This document shows, piece by piece, positions 10,643 through 23,623 of a stretch of DNA of 64,000 nt. The stretch is from Massospora cicadina (lineage: Eukaryota > Entomophthoromycota > Entomophthoromycetes > Entomophthorales > Entomophthoraceae). Every line of letters starts with the position of its first letter. Positions within the stretch are counted from its first letter, which is position 1. The translations under genes and the position numbers were made by a program. Where the stretch lies: NCBI GenBank assembly GCA_022478985.1, contig JAKSZP010014544.1, forward strand, positions 62,001-126,000, given 5' to 3'. Under the pieces are notes generated by a model. It searched no databases, was not told the DNA's origin, and saw only the letters and a list, made by a program, of their open reading frames with translations.

Positions 10643-12898
10643 ACTATCTGATAAATGATATATTTTTAGTGTGATTGGATGCTATCAATTGTTGCAAATA
10701 TTGTTAAGGGTGAAACAAATTTTTCATAGAAATTCTTCTGTTAAATTTGGTCGTCATATTAGCTCCACATAAAGGATCTGTGCTTTCTCATAAGAGTTGG
10801 TCAGTAAACACGCCTACCATACATCTTTCTCAGTTGGAATTCCTTAAGATTTCTTGCTTTTGAGCTGACACTTTATCTGGACTCCTAAATTCCTTTAGAA
10901 TCTCTTCCTTAGCCTCCTTATAGTTTCAATTTTCCCCACAAAGATAGGGCAAAACTAGATTTTGACATGAGGTATTGAGACAATTTATGACGGTGACAGC
11001 TTTCTGATAATCACTTTAACTATAAATGGTCATCTCAAATAACTAGAAAAAAGCAGTTACATTATTCCAATAAAGATGAACAACTTAAAAGTACCCTTAA
11101 ATCTTTAATAATTATTGGTGAGGTATTTCTAAGTGGTAAGGGAACTGATACTAGAGTAGTTTAGGGTGTTACTTCCAGAAGGGCCTCGATAATTGGGGGC
11201 ATTTCCTGAACTTATTTAATAATGATTTCAATGAAACTTTCCATTTTGATAAATACCTTTTCTTCCTTGAATAACTCCGCCTCATCATACTCATCTAGAG
11301 TGCAAGTACACTTATAATCTTTGAGGTCATCCAATCATATAAGGATTTTCTTCTCTTAAGCCTGGTATTTCCTGTCATTTTCCTGGAGTTTTACAATTCT
11401 TCTTTATTTCTCCTTCCAAATCTGTTTCAAGGTTTTGACTTCTTTTGAATTAAAGCCTCTCTTTTTTTAATGTCAAATATATGATTGTATAACTAACAAT
11501 TTCTTTCATATTTGAGCATTTCATATCTAACTTAATGACTTTGAACTTCAGTAATTTCAATTCAGATTGAGTCGCTGACTCTAAATCATTTTTAGCAATC
11601 TCTACTACCATGCAAAGTTAACAACTTCAGATCACATTTTCTCCTTCAGTTTCTTAAATTGTCTCACTATATCTTTGATGGCAATCTTTATTTCTATTTA
11701 CCCTTGACCAAATCAAGCATGATAGTGTGAGTTTCAGTATTGTCAGCAACCATTAGTTTAGTCACAACCTGAGCTTGTATCAAATTGATGATGTTGGATT
11801 ATTCTATTTGCCAATATTCCGCCATATTTATTTCCACTGATAGTTGAACCCAATCTGGTTAATGATCTCTTCAATAATATCTTAAAGTTTTGTGTTTAGC
11901 TCAGCCACCAGATTTAGAATTTGTATCTGAATGCTAGGCACACCGCGACATAAATTCCAAGCTTGTGCAGAACTATTGGAAGCTGGCATCTAATTGCAGC
12001 ATCAACGCCTGCTATTATACAGTAGTATTCTGAGTGTATGCAACCAGGTTTACAAGCACCACCTGCTGTTAGGCTTAGACCATTCTCATATTACAGGTAA
12101 TTTGCTGCACATATTTGATAACATAATCAATGATGTACCAATACTACATAAATACTTTTGTGAGAGTCAAAGTATTCATGTGCAAAATGTGCTAATTATG
12201 CCATATTTGTTCCTCCTGATTGGTGGAATGATAGATTAATCCATAGCTCTAATACAGGTTATTGGTGGGCAAGATCTAAAACCTCTCATTAGGATCTCAA
12301 AATTAGAGTCAAGTTGTCTTGGATCTAATCTAAGAGTGGCCTGTAAATGGTCACTGCATTTTCATTCACTCTAATAGTTGATAGAAGAATATATATAGGA
12401 TTACCTGAATACTCACTATAATTGAAATTTTCTGATGGTCTGCTGAAAATCCCTTGTCCTGTTTCTCTTGTGCTCCATATTATTAAAAGAGTTTGGCATT
12501 ATTAGACACATAAAAAGTCAACTCAACCCATGAAGTGAGCACCAAATGTAAAAACTTTGGGGTTTCTACTGATGCATAGATTCACCTAACTTCTGGTTTT
12601 GAAAAAAATATGGCCTTGCTGGTTGTAAGAAAACAACTAACCTAATTGAGTCTTGATTATTAAGTAAATTTGGCCCTATTCAGGTGGATATTGATGGTGT
12701 TAGTGACTTTGGCCTCACTCTGGCAGTTAATAAAAAACAAGTGACTTTAGCCTCACTTCTAGCAGTTGACATAATAAGGAATTAACTTCTCTATAACTTT
12801 AACCTGAAGTATACAAAAAAACAATTAGTAATAATAAAGTATCTCAGTTCTAGGGTATCTATTATTATGAAAGTTAAGGAATATATATTGGCAATAGC
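10643..12898. other. Old AT-rich DNA between LINE K and element H
   Basis: Continues the DNA interrupted by LINE K. Apart from the gag-like remnant listed separately, no gene is supported. The plus-strand frame at 11994-12239 has no recognisable content. The stretch from 12240 to 12898 shows nothing beyond AT-rich text that ends at the left LTR of element H. Confidence 0.45.
10800..11760 (-). pseudogene. Gag-like remnant of an unknown LTR retroelement
   Basis: Minus-strand translation across 10861-11000 reads through one stop as AVTVINCLNTSCQNLVLPYLCG, then NYKEAKEEILKEFRSPDK. This resembles the capsid part of Ty3-type gag proteins, where a tryptophan- or lysine-rich segment precedes LxxxFxxP. 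Weaker lysine-rich text continues toward 11760. There is no pol next to it, so it may be a separate old element cut by LINE K. The family assignment is inference from a short stretch. It could also be a decayed unrelated gene. Confidence 0.35.
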
Positions 12899-14305
12899 TG
12901 TCAGGGAAACGGCAGATAAAGTTTAGACTGACCTGCCAGTCAGGAGGCAGAAGCACCCAAAAGGCGATCTATAATGACAGGGTCATTGCCGCTTAACAAC
13001 AATAAAGTGCGGGGAGATAGGTAACAATTAAATGCTGATGTGTTGCAAGCATAAAAAGCAATCCAGCAAGAAACCAGGATGTTGTAGCTCCAGGCCAATG
13101 GGCCTGGGAGTAGGGAGTTGCAAGATTGGATTGGGTAGTTTTGCGCTCCTTTTAGAAGAATTGGGTATGACAATATTGACAAGGGGGAAGATTCTAATCT
13201 GGAGTGGGTATAGTTGAGCCCACAAAATACCGAGATTCTTCTGGCAGATGGTCTCCACAATTGGAGAGAGTTCTACAAAATTCTTAACATGATAGACCTA
13301 ATTGACTGTGGTAGGGATCAAAGTTACTAACTTGACAGGGATAGCCCATTTGGTATGAGGCTTGTGAGGCCACATTGGAGATGTTTCAGGGGTTTGGCAA
13401 CGAAAGACTTAAACTTAACCAAATAAATAGGAGCGCAGGAAGACTTTTAATAAATTTTAAAATCGGAAAAAACTGTCAATTTCCTCAGTGTGTTACAACT
13501 GCTTAAATAGACAATCAATAGGGGAATAGCTTAGGCAAGCGCATGATTGGGACCTCAAAATTTGACCTAACCCAGCGAACTTTGAGTGAGGGTGAAAATA
13601 AACTTATTTTGAACTGACTTCTAAAGTCTTGGCGCTAGGTTTAGTCATTGTTGGTTCATCCACGGGCGCCCAAAATGCTAATTTTCCACAGTTCTGAAAA
13701 TTATAGTGATGGCGTCTCACCTGACGGGCAATGGGAACCTCCCAATGCCACCCCACATAGGTGCGGTCCCAGTAAATTAGTATGGGTTCAGAGCATCCAA
13801 CCCGCCTGCACCCAGTTGCTCCAGCGTCCATTTGGTCAAGCAAGATCTTTCAGATGAAATTTTTGATACTTTTGTGGAGGGTTTTGAACTGGCGGCAACA
13901 ACCACAATAGCCCAATACCATCAGCGATTTTTTCTAAAGATTTGACATTAGATGCTTTTTTGAAATTAACCACCCGTTAAGCTTTGTTGCTGATTCTTTG
14001 GGGATCTCAGGCCTTGATGACAATGGTTTGTTAATATTGACTTCATTTGAACCTTTTACCCCAGGGGGATGCCAACTCTCCAATAGCTCAATACAAATTC
14101 CCTTGATTTGCAGTACCAATTTGGCTGAAGTTAATACTGGGATATGTGGCAAGGTCCTTAAAGGGTAAGCTGTTACACACCGCTCATCCACCATATGGGC
14201 GGAGTTGCCCTGAGAGATGAGAGGGCAGCTGGCCTTCTTGAACCCTTTTTGGATGGGAAAAGGAACGCCACCTGGTCCAAGCAGAGGGGTCTCCCTTAGA
14301 CTTAT
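12899..14305 (-). repeat. 3' LTR of element H
   Basis: Aligns along its length with 24515-25927 and with the split solo LTR at 45452-57416. Shared blocks include GCAGATAAAGTTTAGACTG near the left end, AAGTGCGGGGAGATAGGTAA, AAATGCTGATGTGTT, and CAAGCGCATGATTGGG. The right end is placed before the purine tract at 14309. Several frames inside it are chance. Confidence 0.88.
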
Positions 14306-14308
14306 TAA

Positions 14309-14323
14309 TTTCCTTCTTCTTAA
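14309..14323 (-). other. Polypurine tract of element H
   Basis: On the minus strand this reads AAGAAGAAGGAAATT, immediately before the 3' LTR. This agrees with the LTR boundary derived independently from the repeat alignment. Confidence 0.6.
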
Positions 14324-14419
14324 GGGGGAACGCCACCACCAAGAAATTGAGAGAAGGCCACATTCTTATGGGCCTTGGAAAACTTGATCACCATTAGCAT
14401 AGCAATATTTGGGGGAGGA

Positions 14420-17400
14420 CGGGGAGCATCTGGGTAGGTGGCATGGAAAGCCTTGATGAGCTCCGAGAAGTTGTAACAGTTCTGAGCGACAACTCAACTA
14501 TTTTTGTAGGCTGGATAGCCTTTCCACGCGTCTAATTACTGAACTGAACGGCGTGATTTATTGGGAAGCCAGGATGCCCTCAAATTCAGCTTTCTACGCG
14601 TCCTCAATCATGATGGGCTCTGATTAAATGGAATTGCCCCTTGAATAGGGACATATGAAAGGTGTTTAAGACTGGATGTTGCTTCCATTGGGGTGGCAAT
14701 TTCTAATTGAAGGCTCCATTTCCCAAGTCTTCTTCCATTATGTTATAAAATCGACAATATATAAGAGATACGCCATAGGATTTTTGCACAGGATTTGACT
14801 ACTGAGCAATTAGGACCAACAATGTGAGGATCATCATCCTTAAAACAACGGAATAAACTTCTAAAAAATATGGAGAACTTGCTCCAAAAACTCTCTTTTA
14901 TTTAATAATTAATACAGCGGGATCTCGCTTTCTGCTTACTCTAAAATACTTAACAACCTCCTTCCTTAATCATCTCGTCTAGCCTATATTGTAGCACCTT
15001 TTGATGCTACCTCTTCTATGTCTTAGTAATTTAATTTTCCATATCTCATTGGTTCCGTCAATTCTTTATTTGTTAATCTCCCAATGCCTAATCCAAGAAA
15101 ATTTACCAACAACCCAACATCTCCTCATTTTGAGGCGCTTGAATTACCATTACTCATATCAAATCTTGGAGGATTCCATCCATTCCGCCATAACGACCTA
15201 GGGATTATCATCCAGTCATATTTGAATCATGACACATTAGATGGGGGCCCAAGCGTTTACTTGCAAACATATGTGGGGGCACCTGCATGTGCAAGTCGCA
15301 CGTGTCAAGCATGAGTGTGAGCCTACCTTTATTTCATGCACCAGGAGTGCTTCTGATCCATAAACCGTTTGTAATCACTTATGTCCTTAGTCATATGCTC
15401 CTGAACCTGGGACTGTGTGTCCCAAATGTGCTGAACATGTTTGGCTGCAGCTGTTACCTCTGGGCAAAGGCATTAGCCAACCAAAAATGACAGGTTATAC
15501 CTCAAGGTATCTTCATATGGGGAGAAGCCTGTGGATGCATGCTTCCCATTATTATACACAAACTGAGCGAGGGGAAAGTCATCCGCCTATGTATTCTGAG
15601 CAACTGCAGCGTATCACCGCGGATACTGTTCCAAGATCTGATTGACCCGTTAAGTTTGGCCATCTTACAGTGGATGGTACACAGTGGAGTGACAGGGCGT
15701 AATCTTCAAGATTTCCAAGAGCTCATTCCAAAACTGAGCTATAAATTAGATCCCACAGTTGCTGATAATTTCTTGGAGTCCAAACATCAAAAACACAGGA
15801 TGCATAAATAGGCGGGCAGTTTCTTTGGATTTAATGGAGGAGGTGCATGGTATAAACAAAGAGAATTTTTGAAGCAGTCTACAACCACCATAACCGCTGA
15901 AACCCCTTAGAGCTGAGTAGCTTAACAATAAAGTCCACAGCTACTAATGCCCACGGCCCCTCTACCTGCTGCAAGGGGTGCATGAGACCATTCATACCAG
16001 ACTAGTCTGATCTGGCCCACGCGCAAGTCACACAGCCCTTGATTCATGCCAGAACATCCTTTGACAATACCAGCCAGCTATAGGTACACTTAACTAAATT
16101 AATGTGCTTCTTATTCCACAAGTTATATCTGCAGGAGGATCGTGATGGGCTTGAATTACTTTGGCTTGGAAGAGGGTAGGGACCCACACCCATGACCTGC
16201 ACTGGATAGGCCCTTGGCCATAGAATAAAAGGAATGTTTTGTAGTTGGGAGGGACAACCAATATAAAAGATTCATCCCTTCTGCACATGCCGTTTGTGCT
16301 GCTAAGGCCCATAAAATCAAGGGCGAGTCTGGAGCTAATTCTGATGCCAAAATCATGGGTGTATAATGGCTAAGTTATAAATTAGGGGAATAACCGTGAT
16401 GAGATCCACCTCATCTGAGTCAGTTGGGCAAAGAGCAGGATTGCATCTTAGAAAATTGGGAAATAAATTTAATCTCATTTCAGAAACTTGTAATAAAGTT
16501 AAATATGCAAAAATCCTGGTAGTTTTGGGCCTGCCAGTGTGCCAACTTCTGTATTTAAATAAATAGAAAAGAGCTTGGTGGTTGATTCGCACAGTCAACT
16601 TATGCTGAGCGCCCTGCAAGAGATATTGCTTTTGGGTCAAAGCCCACGCCACAGCTTCCAGCTCCTTGTCATAGATGGCCCAGGATTTCTTGGTATAAAA
16701 ACTTGCAGGAAAATCAAGCAACTGGGTAAGCCAGCCCATCGTGCTCTTGGATCAAGACAATCCCTATCGCAGAAGAAGATGCATCACATGCTACAATATA
16801 GGGTTTAGAGGGATCCGCGTGCTTAAGGATGGGGGGCAACTAAAACACCTCCCAAACTGAGTTGAATGCCTGCTGGCACTTGGGTGTCCAGTGAAAGAGA
16901 ACGTTTTTGCCCATGAGCAGATGGAGTGTGGTAGCTAACTGCGAGAGTGTGAGAGAGATTTTTCAGGGATATAATGGTACCCAAGAAGGTTCTCAGTTGC
17001 TTTTGAGTCATTGGAGTTGGCCATTCATGGATGACATCCAATTTTCTGTGGAATGGCGTACTCATCTTTTAAGATGAGGTTGCCCAAGAATGTGACTTCC
17101 TCCCAATAGAACACACATTTCAACGGCTTAATGAACAGACCCGCCTTATGCAGGACATCCCTACCGCCTCCAAGTCTTTTGCATGTTGTTTGTGATAGGT
17201 AGAGTGTACCAGGATGTCATTGATATAATTGACCATAAAGGGGAACCAGAGATCACCAAACACGCTATCAATCATCCTTTGGAATGTTGTATGCGCATTC
17301 TTTAGCCCATAAAGGCATTACTCAGATTGAAATATGGCTTGTCTTGTCCAGATAGTGGTAAGTTATTCCTGACCTTCCGTCACCAAAATTTGATTGAAGG

Positions 17401-18240
17401 CACTAACTAGAATGAGTTTAAAAACAATCACAACTTGGCAATTGCTTGTCTGATTATTTGTTCCAATGGCAGTAGGTATGGGCTGTGTACCATTATATTG
17501 TTATGGTGGCAGTAATCCATGCAGGTACAAAGGGAACCATCTGCTTTTTTTGTCAAAGACAATGAGAAAGGAAACAGAGGATGTCTTTATGAATAACTAA
17601 TCCTTCTTGAGCATGTTGTTTAATCATGCATTAAAGGCATCCTCCTCCTCCGCTGTATGTGGGTAAGTAAACAGTTTATGTTCACCACCACCACTGTTGT
17701 CCAAAAATTAAAATCAAATTCTATATGTGGTGGATGGCGGTTAGCCTTTTCAGAATTAAAAATGCTCTGATAGCCCATCAACGCAGCAGGAAAATCCAGT
17801 AGAAGACCTATAGGAGATATGAGGGTTGTAACCAATCCACAGCTTTGAGCTTTAGTAAGGGTGTCTGATAAGGGGTACTCACCCTCCACCTGACCTTTGG
17901 AAAATGACAGCATGTTAGATTCCAATTGGATTTGCACATTCTGCTGACGCCACAAACCCGCACCCAAAAATACTGGGATACAAGGTTTTTCATTGTTGAG
18001 AAGCACTCACAAAACTAAACTGTTGAACCAAAAAAGATAATGGGCGCCATACTTTATAGGATGGCTAGGAGGCTTAAGAAGCGACCAACACCGCTGGCCC
18101 CAGGTCCAAGTTTAGATTGAGCTGCTGGGCCAACTCCAGACTCATGAAGCTGCCCGCTGCTCCAGTGTCAACCACGTCCTTGAATGACACCTGGTGTGCC
18201 CCAATACTAATTTTCTATGGTAATAAAAAATAGGCTTAAT
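14420..18240 (-). pseudogene. Element H pol: protease, RT, RNase H, integrase, chromodomain
   Basis: Read on the minus strand. Protease near 18060-18230 shows VVDTGAAGSFMS with the catalytic DTG. The reverse transcriptase core near 17215-17240 reads YINDILVHS, so the usual YxDD has become YIND, with the first catalytic aspartate replaced. KLDVIHEWPTPMTQKQLRTFLG (about 16990-17050) is the RT connection. RNase H is at 16353-16739 (FYTKKSWAIYDKELEAVAWAL). Integrase at about 15400-15940 starts VDFIVKLLSS and has FGLQEIIS with the second aspartate turned to asparagine (SNCG). The chromodomain near 14430-14600 reads WKGYPAYKNS, stop, ELIKAFHATYPDAPRPPP, followed by AHKN text as in element L. There are many stops and shifts, and no long frame survives. 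Confidence 0.85.
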
Positions 18241-18440
18241 ATTGTTTATTGGAAGATACTGTCATTTCTGCTGACACCAAAGAGATTGCAACTAAATCAG
18301 GGGGAAGAGCATGTTTCTTTTAAAGGAAAAAATTGAGACAAACAAGAAGTTGTATTACGTACTTTTCCTTCCAATTACTATCACTTTTAGTAATACAGTT
18401 CGATTCAAACAGCACAATTTGATAATCAATAACAGGTAAG

Positions 18441-19826
18441 ATGAGTATGAGTAATAAAGCAAAGAGTTATTTGAATGCAGTAAAGGGCAGCGGACCTGGA
18501 CCTGCACCACCCAAAGGTACCAAGCGCACAGGTATAAATAAAAATCTCAGTAAAATCAAAAAGCCTGACGTGGCGCCCCTGTGGGTTTTGTTAATTTTAT
18601 AGTAAAATACTGCAGGTATATGAAAGTATCCCAATTACAACCACTGTCATCGGTGGAACAGGGGATATGAGTTTTCCTGGTGTAGAAACACCAACAATGT
18701 GGGAAAAGTCCAGCAAAGTCCAACAAAAAATTTTCCCACATGCGTTGTACCTAACAACCCATACTATCCGCAGAGTTTGGGTAGACCTTGGGTTTGAAAC
18801 TGCGGAAGAAGTGAATGAAGCAGTGAAGTTCAGAGTGGTACTTGACCTTCTCAATGGACAGCAATCGGTCCTGACCAAACGCACCCGTTGGACAGAATCC
18901 AAAGACATTTTCATCATTTTGACTATCTTCCAACTACACTGGTGCGCACAGTAGTCAAAAGACATCTCTGAGAAGGCTTGGAAGCCTATGGAGAAATCAA
19001 ACAATTTGAGATGCAAAGATTCCAGCTGATGCTGACCCTTAGCACTGGGAAGGCGATCACAATTATTTCCCCAAACCAGGAGGTAGTGGAGGATATTACA
19101 AAAATCCCTCACATTGCATCCTTCACCATTGATGGGGATAAATCCCAGCTGTTCCGTGCAACAGTGGAGAGTGCACCCCCCATATGCAACCACTGCCAGG
19201 CCTTTGGGCACAAGATTCATGCTTGCCCTATAAAAGAAGGCCTGAGAGAAATGGAATTTTGTGAGGAGGAAATGGGCAAAGACAACTTAGAGTACGCCAA
19301 AATGACGGATACAACACAAGCATTCAATTGGGGAAAACAAGGGCAATATAAAATAATTGACCCAATCTCCCTGAAAAAAAATGGCCAAACAAGCTCCCAA
19401 GCTTGCCGTGGCCAAGACAAAGGCCTTGGCAGAATCATCCATATCACTGAAACAGATACAGGAAGAATGGAAGAATTTGAGTCAATGAACCAATCAGATC
19501 ACGCGGAAAACCATACACCTAATCTGACCAGTTTAAGTTTTTGTGGAACCCAATTCAGAAATGAATGCAGTAAAATTGGGGTTCAGTGCACCCCCAAAAA
19601 TGTGGAATTTAACTCAATTGGGAAGAAAATTCAACAATGGATTGCGCAAGAAAATAATGTGGCCAATATAAATCCACAAGTGCACCATAATAACATTTTG
19701 AAACCAAGCAAAGCCAAGAGAGGAGCGAAAACTGTGGTGATGAAAGGGGTAGAATACACCCCAACTCCTACTCATGGTTATGCTCTCCGCAGCAGAGGTG
19801 CATTGGAGAGTAATGTGAGGAAGTAA
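18441..19826 (+). pseudogene. LINE C ORF1 with CCHC knuckle
   Basis: Starts at the first ATG after the short leader (MSMSNKAKSYLNAVKGSGPG). The conserved core runs through 18667-18954 (WEKSSKVQQKIFPHALYLTT, then RVWVDLGFETAEEV). After one frame change it continues uninterrupted at 18978-19826: EAYGEIKQFEMQRFQLMLTL, then PPICNHCQAFGHKIHACPIK, an intact CX2CX4HX4C knuckle whose six-C run (19176-19181) is preserved. A long charged tail follows. The 282-codon second part is the longest undisturbed ORF1 segment in the window. A stop near 18600 and the shift near 18960 make the whole inactive. Confidence 0.85.
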
Positions 19827-19887
19827 GGGCTTGGAGGCCCTGCTAACCACTCCTGAGGTGCATTCAGGCATCTCAGTAGAGATAGGG

Positions 19888-22800
19888 ATGCTGAACATAG
19901 TGGGACTCAAGGCCTTAACGTCCCAGGCCAAGAAGTTGAGTCTCCTATAAAACCCACCTGTGGATATCCTGGCGGTGCAGGAGACCCACTGTCCACAGGG
20001 AGAGGAGGAGGCATGGGAAAAAATGCTCCTCCCAACAATATCGTTTTGGTCACTCCACTGTGGGGTGATAGTATGCGTGAACCAAAACTTTAAATTTATT
20101 AATAAAAACTCATTCCTGGACAGCTGCGTACTCACTGTAACATTCTCATGGCACACTGAAGTGCACACAATCGCCAGTGTACACCCCAAATGGTGCACAG
20201 GACTGAAGAGAATTTCTCACAGCCCTTACACAACTAAATCTACTAGCAAACACTTTTTCATGGAAGACATGAACTGCTGGATTAACCCAGAAATGGACCA
20301 ATGGCCATACACAACAGAGATACCACAAGGGCAAGTGGAACTTCAAGTACTAAAGGCCACCCTGGGACTATATGATCCACTGCCAAAAAGGCATTCCCTG
20401 CTACAAAACATGACACGCCCACATGTACACAAAGGTACACTTGTCTCTATGTCAAGGATAGATCTAATACTTGCACCAATAATTTTCCGTCACCAAATTC
20501 AAAAATTTAAAACTACAAAAATCGAATTTTCTGACCATCAGCTAGTTTTGGTGTCCTAAAAACTGGCGGAGCCAAATACCCAAGCACCTAGATGGTGCAG
20601 AATATGCCCAGAAAGTTTAGCCAACTCTTAATTTCAATCCTGGATGGAGGAAATATCCTCAACCCAGGATTCTCAAACACCTTTCTGCTCAGACCCACTA
20701 ACCACCTGGGAAAACTTTAAAAAATCAACAACCCAACAAATTAAACATATATCATCTAGAAGATACAGGGCAGTTTCAGCCATTATCAAACACACATTGG
20801 CTAAAATAGACCATCTAAAAAACAACATACCAAGGATGGGATACAGCCACAGATGGGGTCACAAATGGGCAGAGGTTTCTGCTCAGCTAAACACCCCTAA
20901 TCCACAAACACCAACATCGAGTTGGAGTTTAATATAAAGCAAAAACATAAGTGATGGAGAAACTTGTTGAGCTATTTTTCTGCTGATTCCAAACTAGGAA
21001 ATATATGATAGCTTGCACACAGGTCCGTCAACTGGACAAATCCATAGCAGAAACACCCAAAGAAGTTGTGACTGAAGTGCACAGGTTTTATACAAAATTG
21101 TTTTTTCTGAACTGGTCAAACCAGAAAAATTGAAAAATCCTAACAAGTGCAAATATTGACACCGCGGCCCAAAATAACAATTTAATCAACTTAATATCAT
21201 GTGAGAATAATGGGAAGTAATATGCGGTGCACCAAGAGGGAAATGCCCTGGACCTGATGGGATTAACTATGAATTTTACATAAAATATTTTACTAACATT
21301 TCTAACATTCTTCTAGCTTCAATGAATAAGTGTATTATGGAAACATGCCTCCTACCTGGGAGCAAAGAAGCCTACACCGTCACTTTGTTCAATAAAGGAG
21401 ACAGACTAGACCTTTCCAATTAGCGCCCCATCTCCCTAACCAACACAGATACCAAATTTTCACAAAAATAATGGCCAAAAGACTAGGAGAAATTGCAACA
21501 GACGCGATATCCCCATCACAATATGGATTTGTTCCAAGAAGATCCATATGGGACAACATCCACACAGTTGCAAATGTCTTCCACTCCAAAACCTCTGGAG
21601 CACTTGTCTTTTTAGACCAACAAAAGGCATATGACAGGGTGAACTGGACCTATCTTTGGACTTTCCTTCAAAAATTCAAACTCCCAAATAGACTCATAAA
21701 CTAGGTGATGTTGTCCACAGAGTCTACTACCATGGCTGTGTGGTGAGCAGGTTTTTTAACTAACCCAGTCATCCCACAGAGAGGACTTAAACAAGGAGAC
21801 CCCTTAAGCCCTCTACTTTACAATTTTATCTTGGACTCTCTAATCCGGAATACAAATACACTTCTCAAGGGAATCAATGTCAAGGGCCAACCACCAATCA
21901 AAAATGATGGCCTTCGCTGATGATTGTGTGATGGGCATATCCAACAATCAGGACGCTTGCAGAATTGAGGAGATAATAAAAGATTACTCAGCCATAAGCA
22001 ACGCATCACTTAACACTGAGAAAACGGGAACTATACTCCTGGGAAAATATCAGACCCATTGTACGCCATCTACACAGGGCCAACAAACTAATACAACACC
22101 AAGACTCCTCACCAGACATAGGAGGCGAAAATCAGCAACGATTCCACTGAAAATTCCCTTCACCACCAAGCCAACAGCTGGACCTGTTCATCACTTGGGG
22201 GTATGGCTAGAAGCAGGAGGTTACGCCAACTCCATGATGGAAAATAAACTTCCAGACAAAATAACAAAACGCATTGCCTCCTTACATGGACACCAAACAG
22301 GTCTAACAGGAAGGGTCACGGTAGCTAACTCTATGATTCTATCAACTATATGGATCATGGCCCCTGCAATCGCTTTCTCACCGTCCTTCTTCAACACAAT
22401 TCACGCCCTATTACAAGGATGACTCTGGTCAAACCACAACCCCCCTGTACGCCTCAAAACCCTATTTGGCTCTAGAAGGAATGGAGGTATGTGGCTTACT
22501 AATTATGTAGAGCAACTAACCCATATACTAGGATCCTGGATAGCTCAGGTGAATAGCCCAGATCTTCCAGATACATACTGGACCAGAACAGCAAGATATA
22601 ACTTCACAAGAGCACTCCAATTAAGAAACCCAGATCACCCAAACACATTAATCAAGTACCTGGCATCCCATCCTACAGCTTCAGGACCACACGGCACTCC
22701 TGCACATTTCAAATGAATACTTCTAGCCATGAGAAGAGCGACATGGAGGATCCACATAAGCAGCCAAACCAGTCACTGAGGATGCTCAAGGCTAACTCAC

Positions 22801-23452
22801 AGACAGGAAATCAATGACCAAATATTCACAGACATTATAATATGCAGAAACACGAGTACCATAGCCATGATAGATTACCTGGACCATATGGACATACCCT
22901 ACAACCTGGAAACTCAAAGAAGAGTATGGAGATACACACATCACCCTCTACTCCAACCCAGGATAAGAGCACATGTATGGAGGTGCATGAGGAGAGTATA
23001 CCGCACATCAGAACGGTCAAATGCCACTCACACCTCATGTACAATATGTGGTCAGTATGGAAGCTTAGCCCACCCTTTAGAATAATGCCCAACATCAGTG
23101 GCTGTATGGAAAGAGGCCAGGCGCCTTTTCCGCCAAGAAAATGGACAACCATTCAGCCTATCAGGGAACATGTTCGCTATAAACTTGGACTCTCCTATCC
23201 ACCCATCCCTCAGGGCGTTATAGTAGCAATATCACTATGGACGATCCATATGATAGTATTGGAATCATTCACAGGAGTAGCGCCTAAAACCAAGAAGCCA
23301 TCCATCGCTTCCACAGCCATATATTGGAACATTTCCAAGCATGGCTGTTTGGACACATGACCCCCTGTAACAGAAGGACAATCAACACATGGTTTCCCAT
23401 ATGGCTCCTCAAAATTGATCCTTTTCTTCACACATTCTGCATCCAAGAATAA
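19888..23452 (+). pseudogene. LINE C ORF2: endonuclease, reverse transcriptase, zinc C-terminus
   Basis: Start at MLNIVGLKALTSQAKKLSLL, followed by a stop. The endonuclease block at 19960-20559 is open for 199 codons: DILAVQETHC, HCGVIVC, EDMNCWIN (the family GDMN is EDMN here), RIDLILAP and EFSDHQLV. Reverse transcriptase at 21240-22030 reads KCPGPDGINYEFY, QYGFVPRRS, LVFLDQQKAYDRVNW, GLKQGDPLSPLLYNF and AFADDCV. The C-terminus at 22842-23360 reads TSCTICGQYGSLAHPLE and the WTIHMIVLESF motif. There are stops at 21421, 21703 and 21745 and several shifts. No RNase H motif is visible after the reverse transcriptase. Confidence 0.87.
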
Positions 23453-23623
23453 GCCAGCATAACCCTCACCGTCCTAAACTTGGTGATCCTGGAGACAACA
23501 AGAGGGGCCTTGAACCCTCTGGGGTGTCTTTAATTTTCGAATTTCATTAGTTTTTCCACTATATCAGAAGTGATTGTCCCCTAGTTGACCTTCCCCAAAT
23601 AAGTAGAAGAGGTTTTATTACGT

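Larger units (their letters stand above)
18361..23607 (+). mobile_element. Full-length LINE C nested in element H
   Basis: A 5.25 kb plus-strand LINE. Its insertion created the duplication AGAAGTTGTATTACGT (18345-18360) and AGAGGTTTTATTACGT (23608-23623), with 14 of 16 bases matching. Its 3' end keeps a variant of the family tail (GTCCCCTAGTTGACC then CCCCAAATAAG). Both gag and protease of element H resume outside the duplication, which proves nesting. It is more AT-rich and more diverged from LINEs A, B, D and E than these are from each other. Confidence 0.92.

Noticed and set aside
22835..23152. Minus-strand frame opposite the LINE C C-terminus
   Set aside because: The plus strand carries the conserved zinc and WTIH motifs. 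The minus frame is a shadow.
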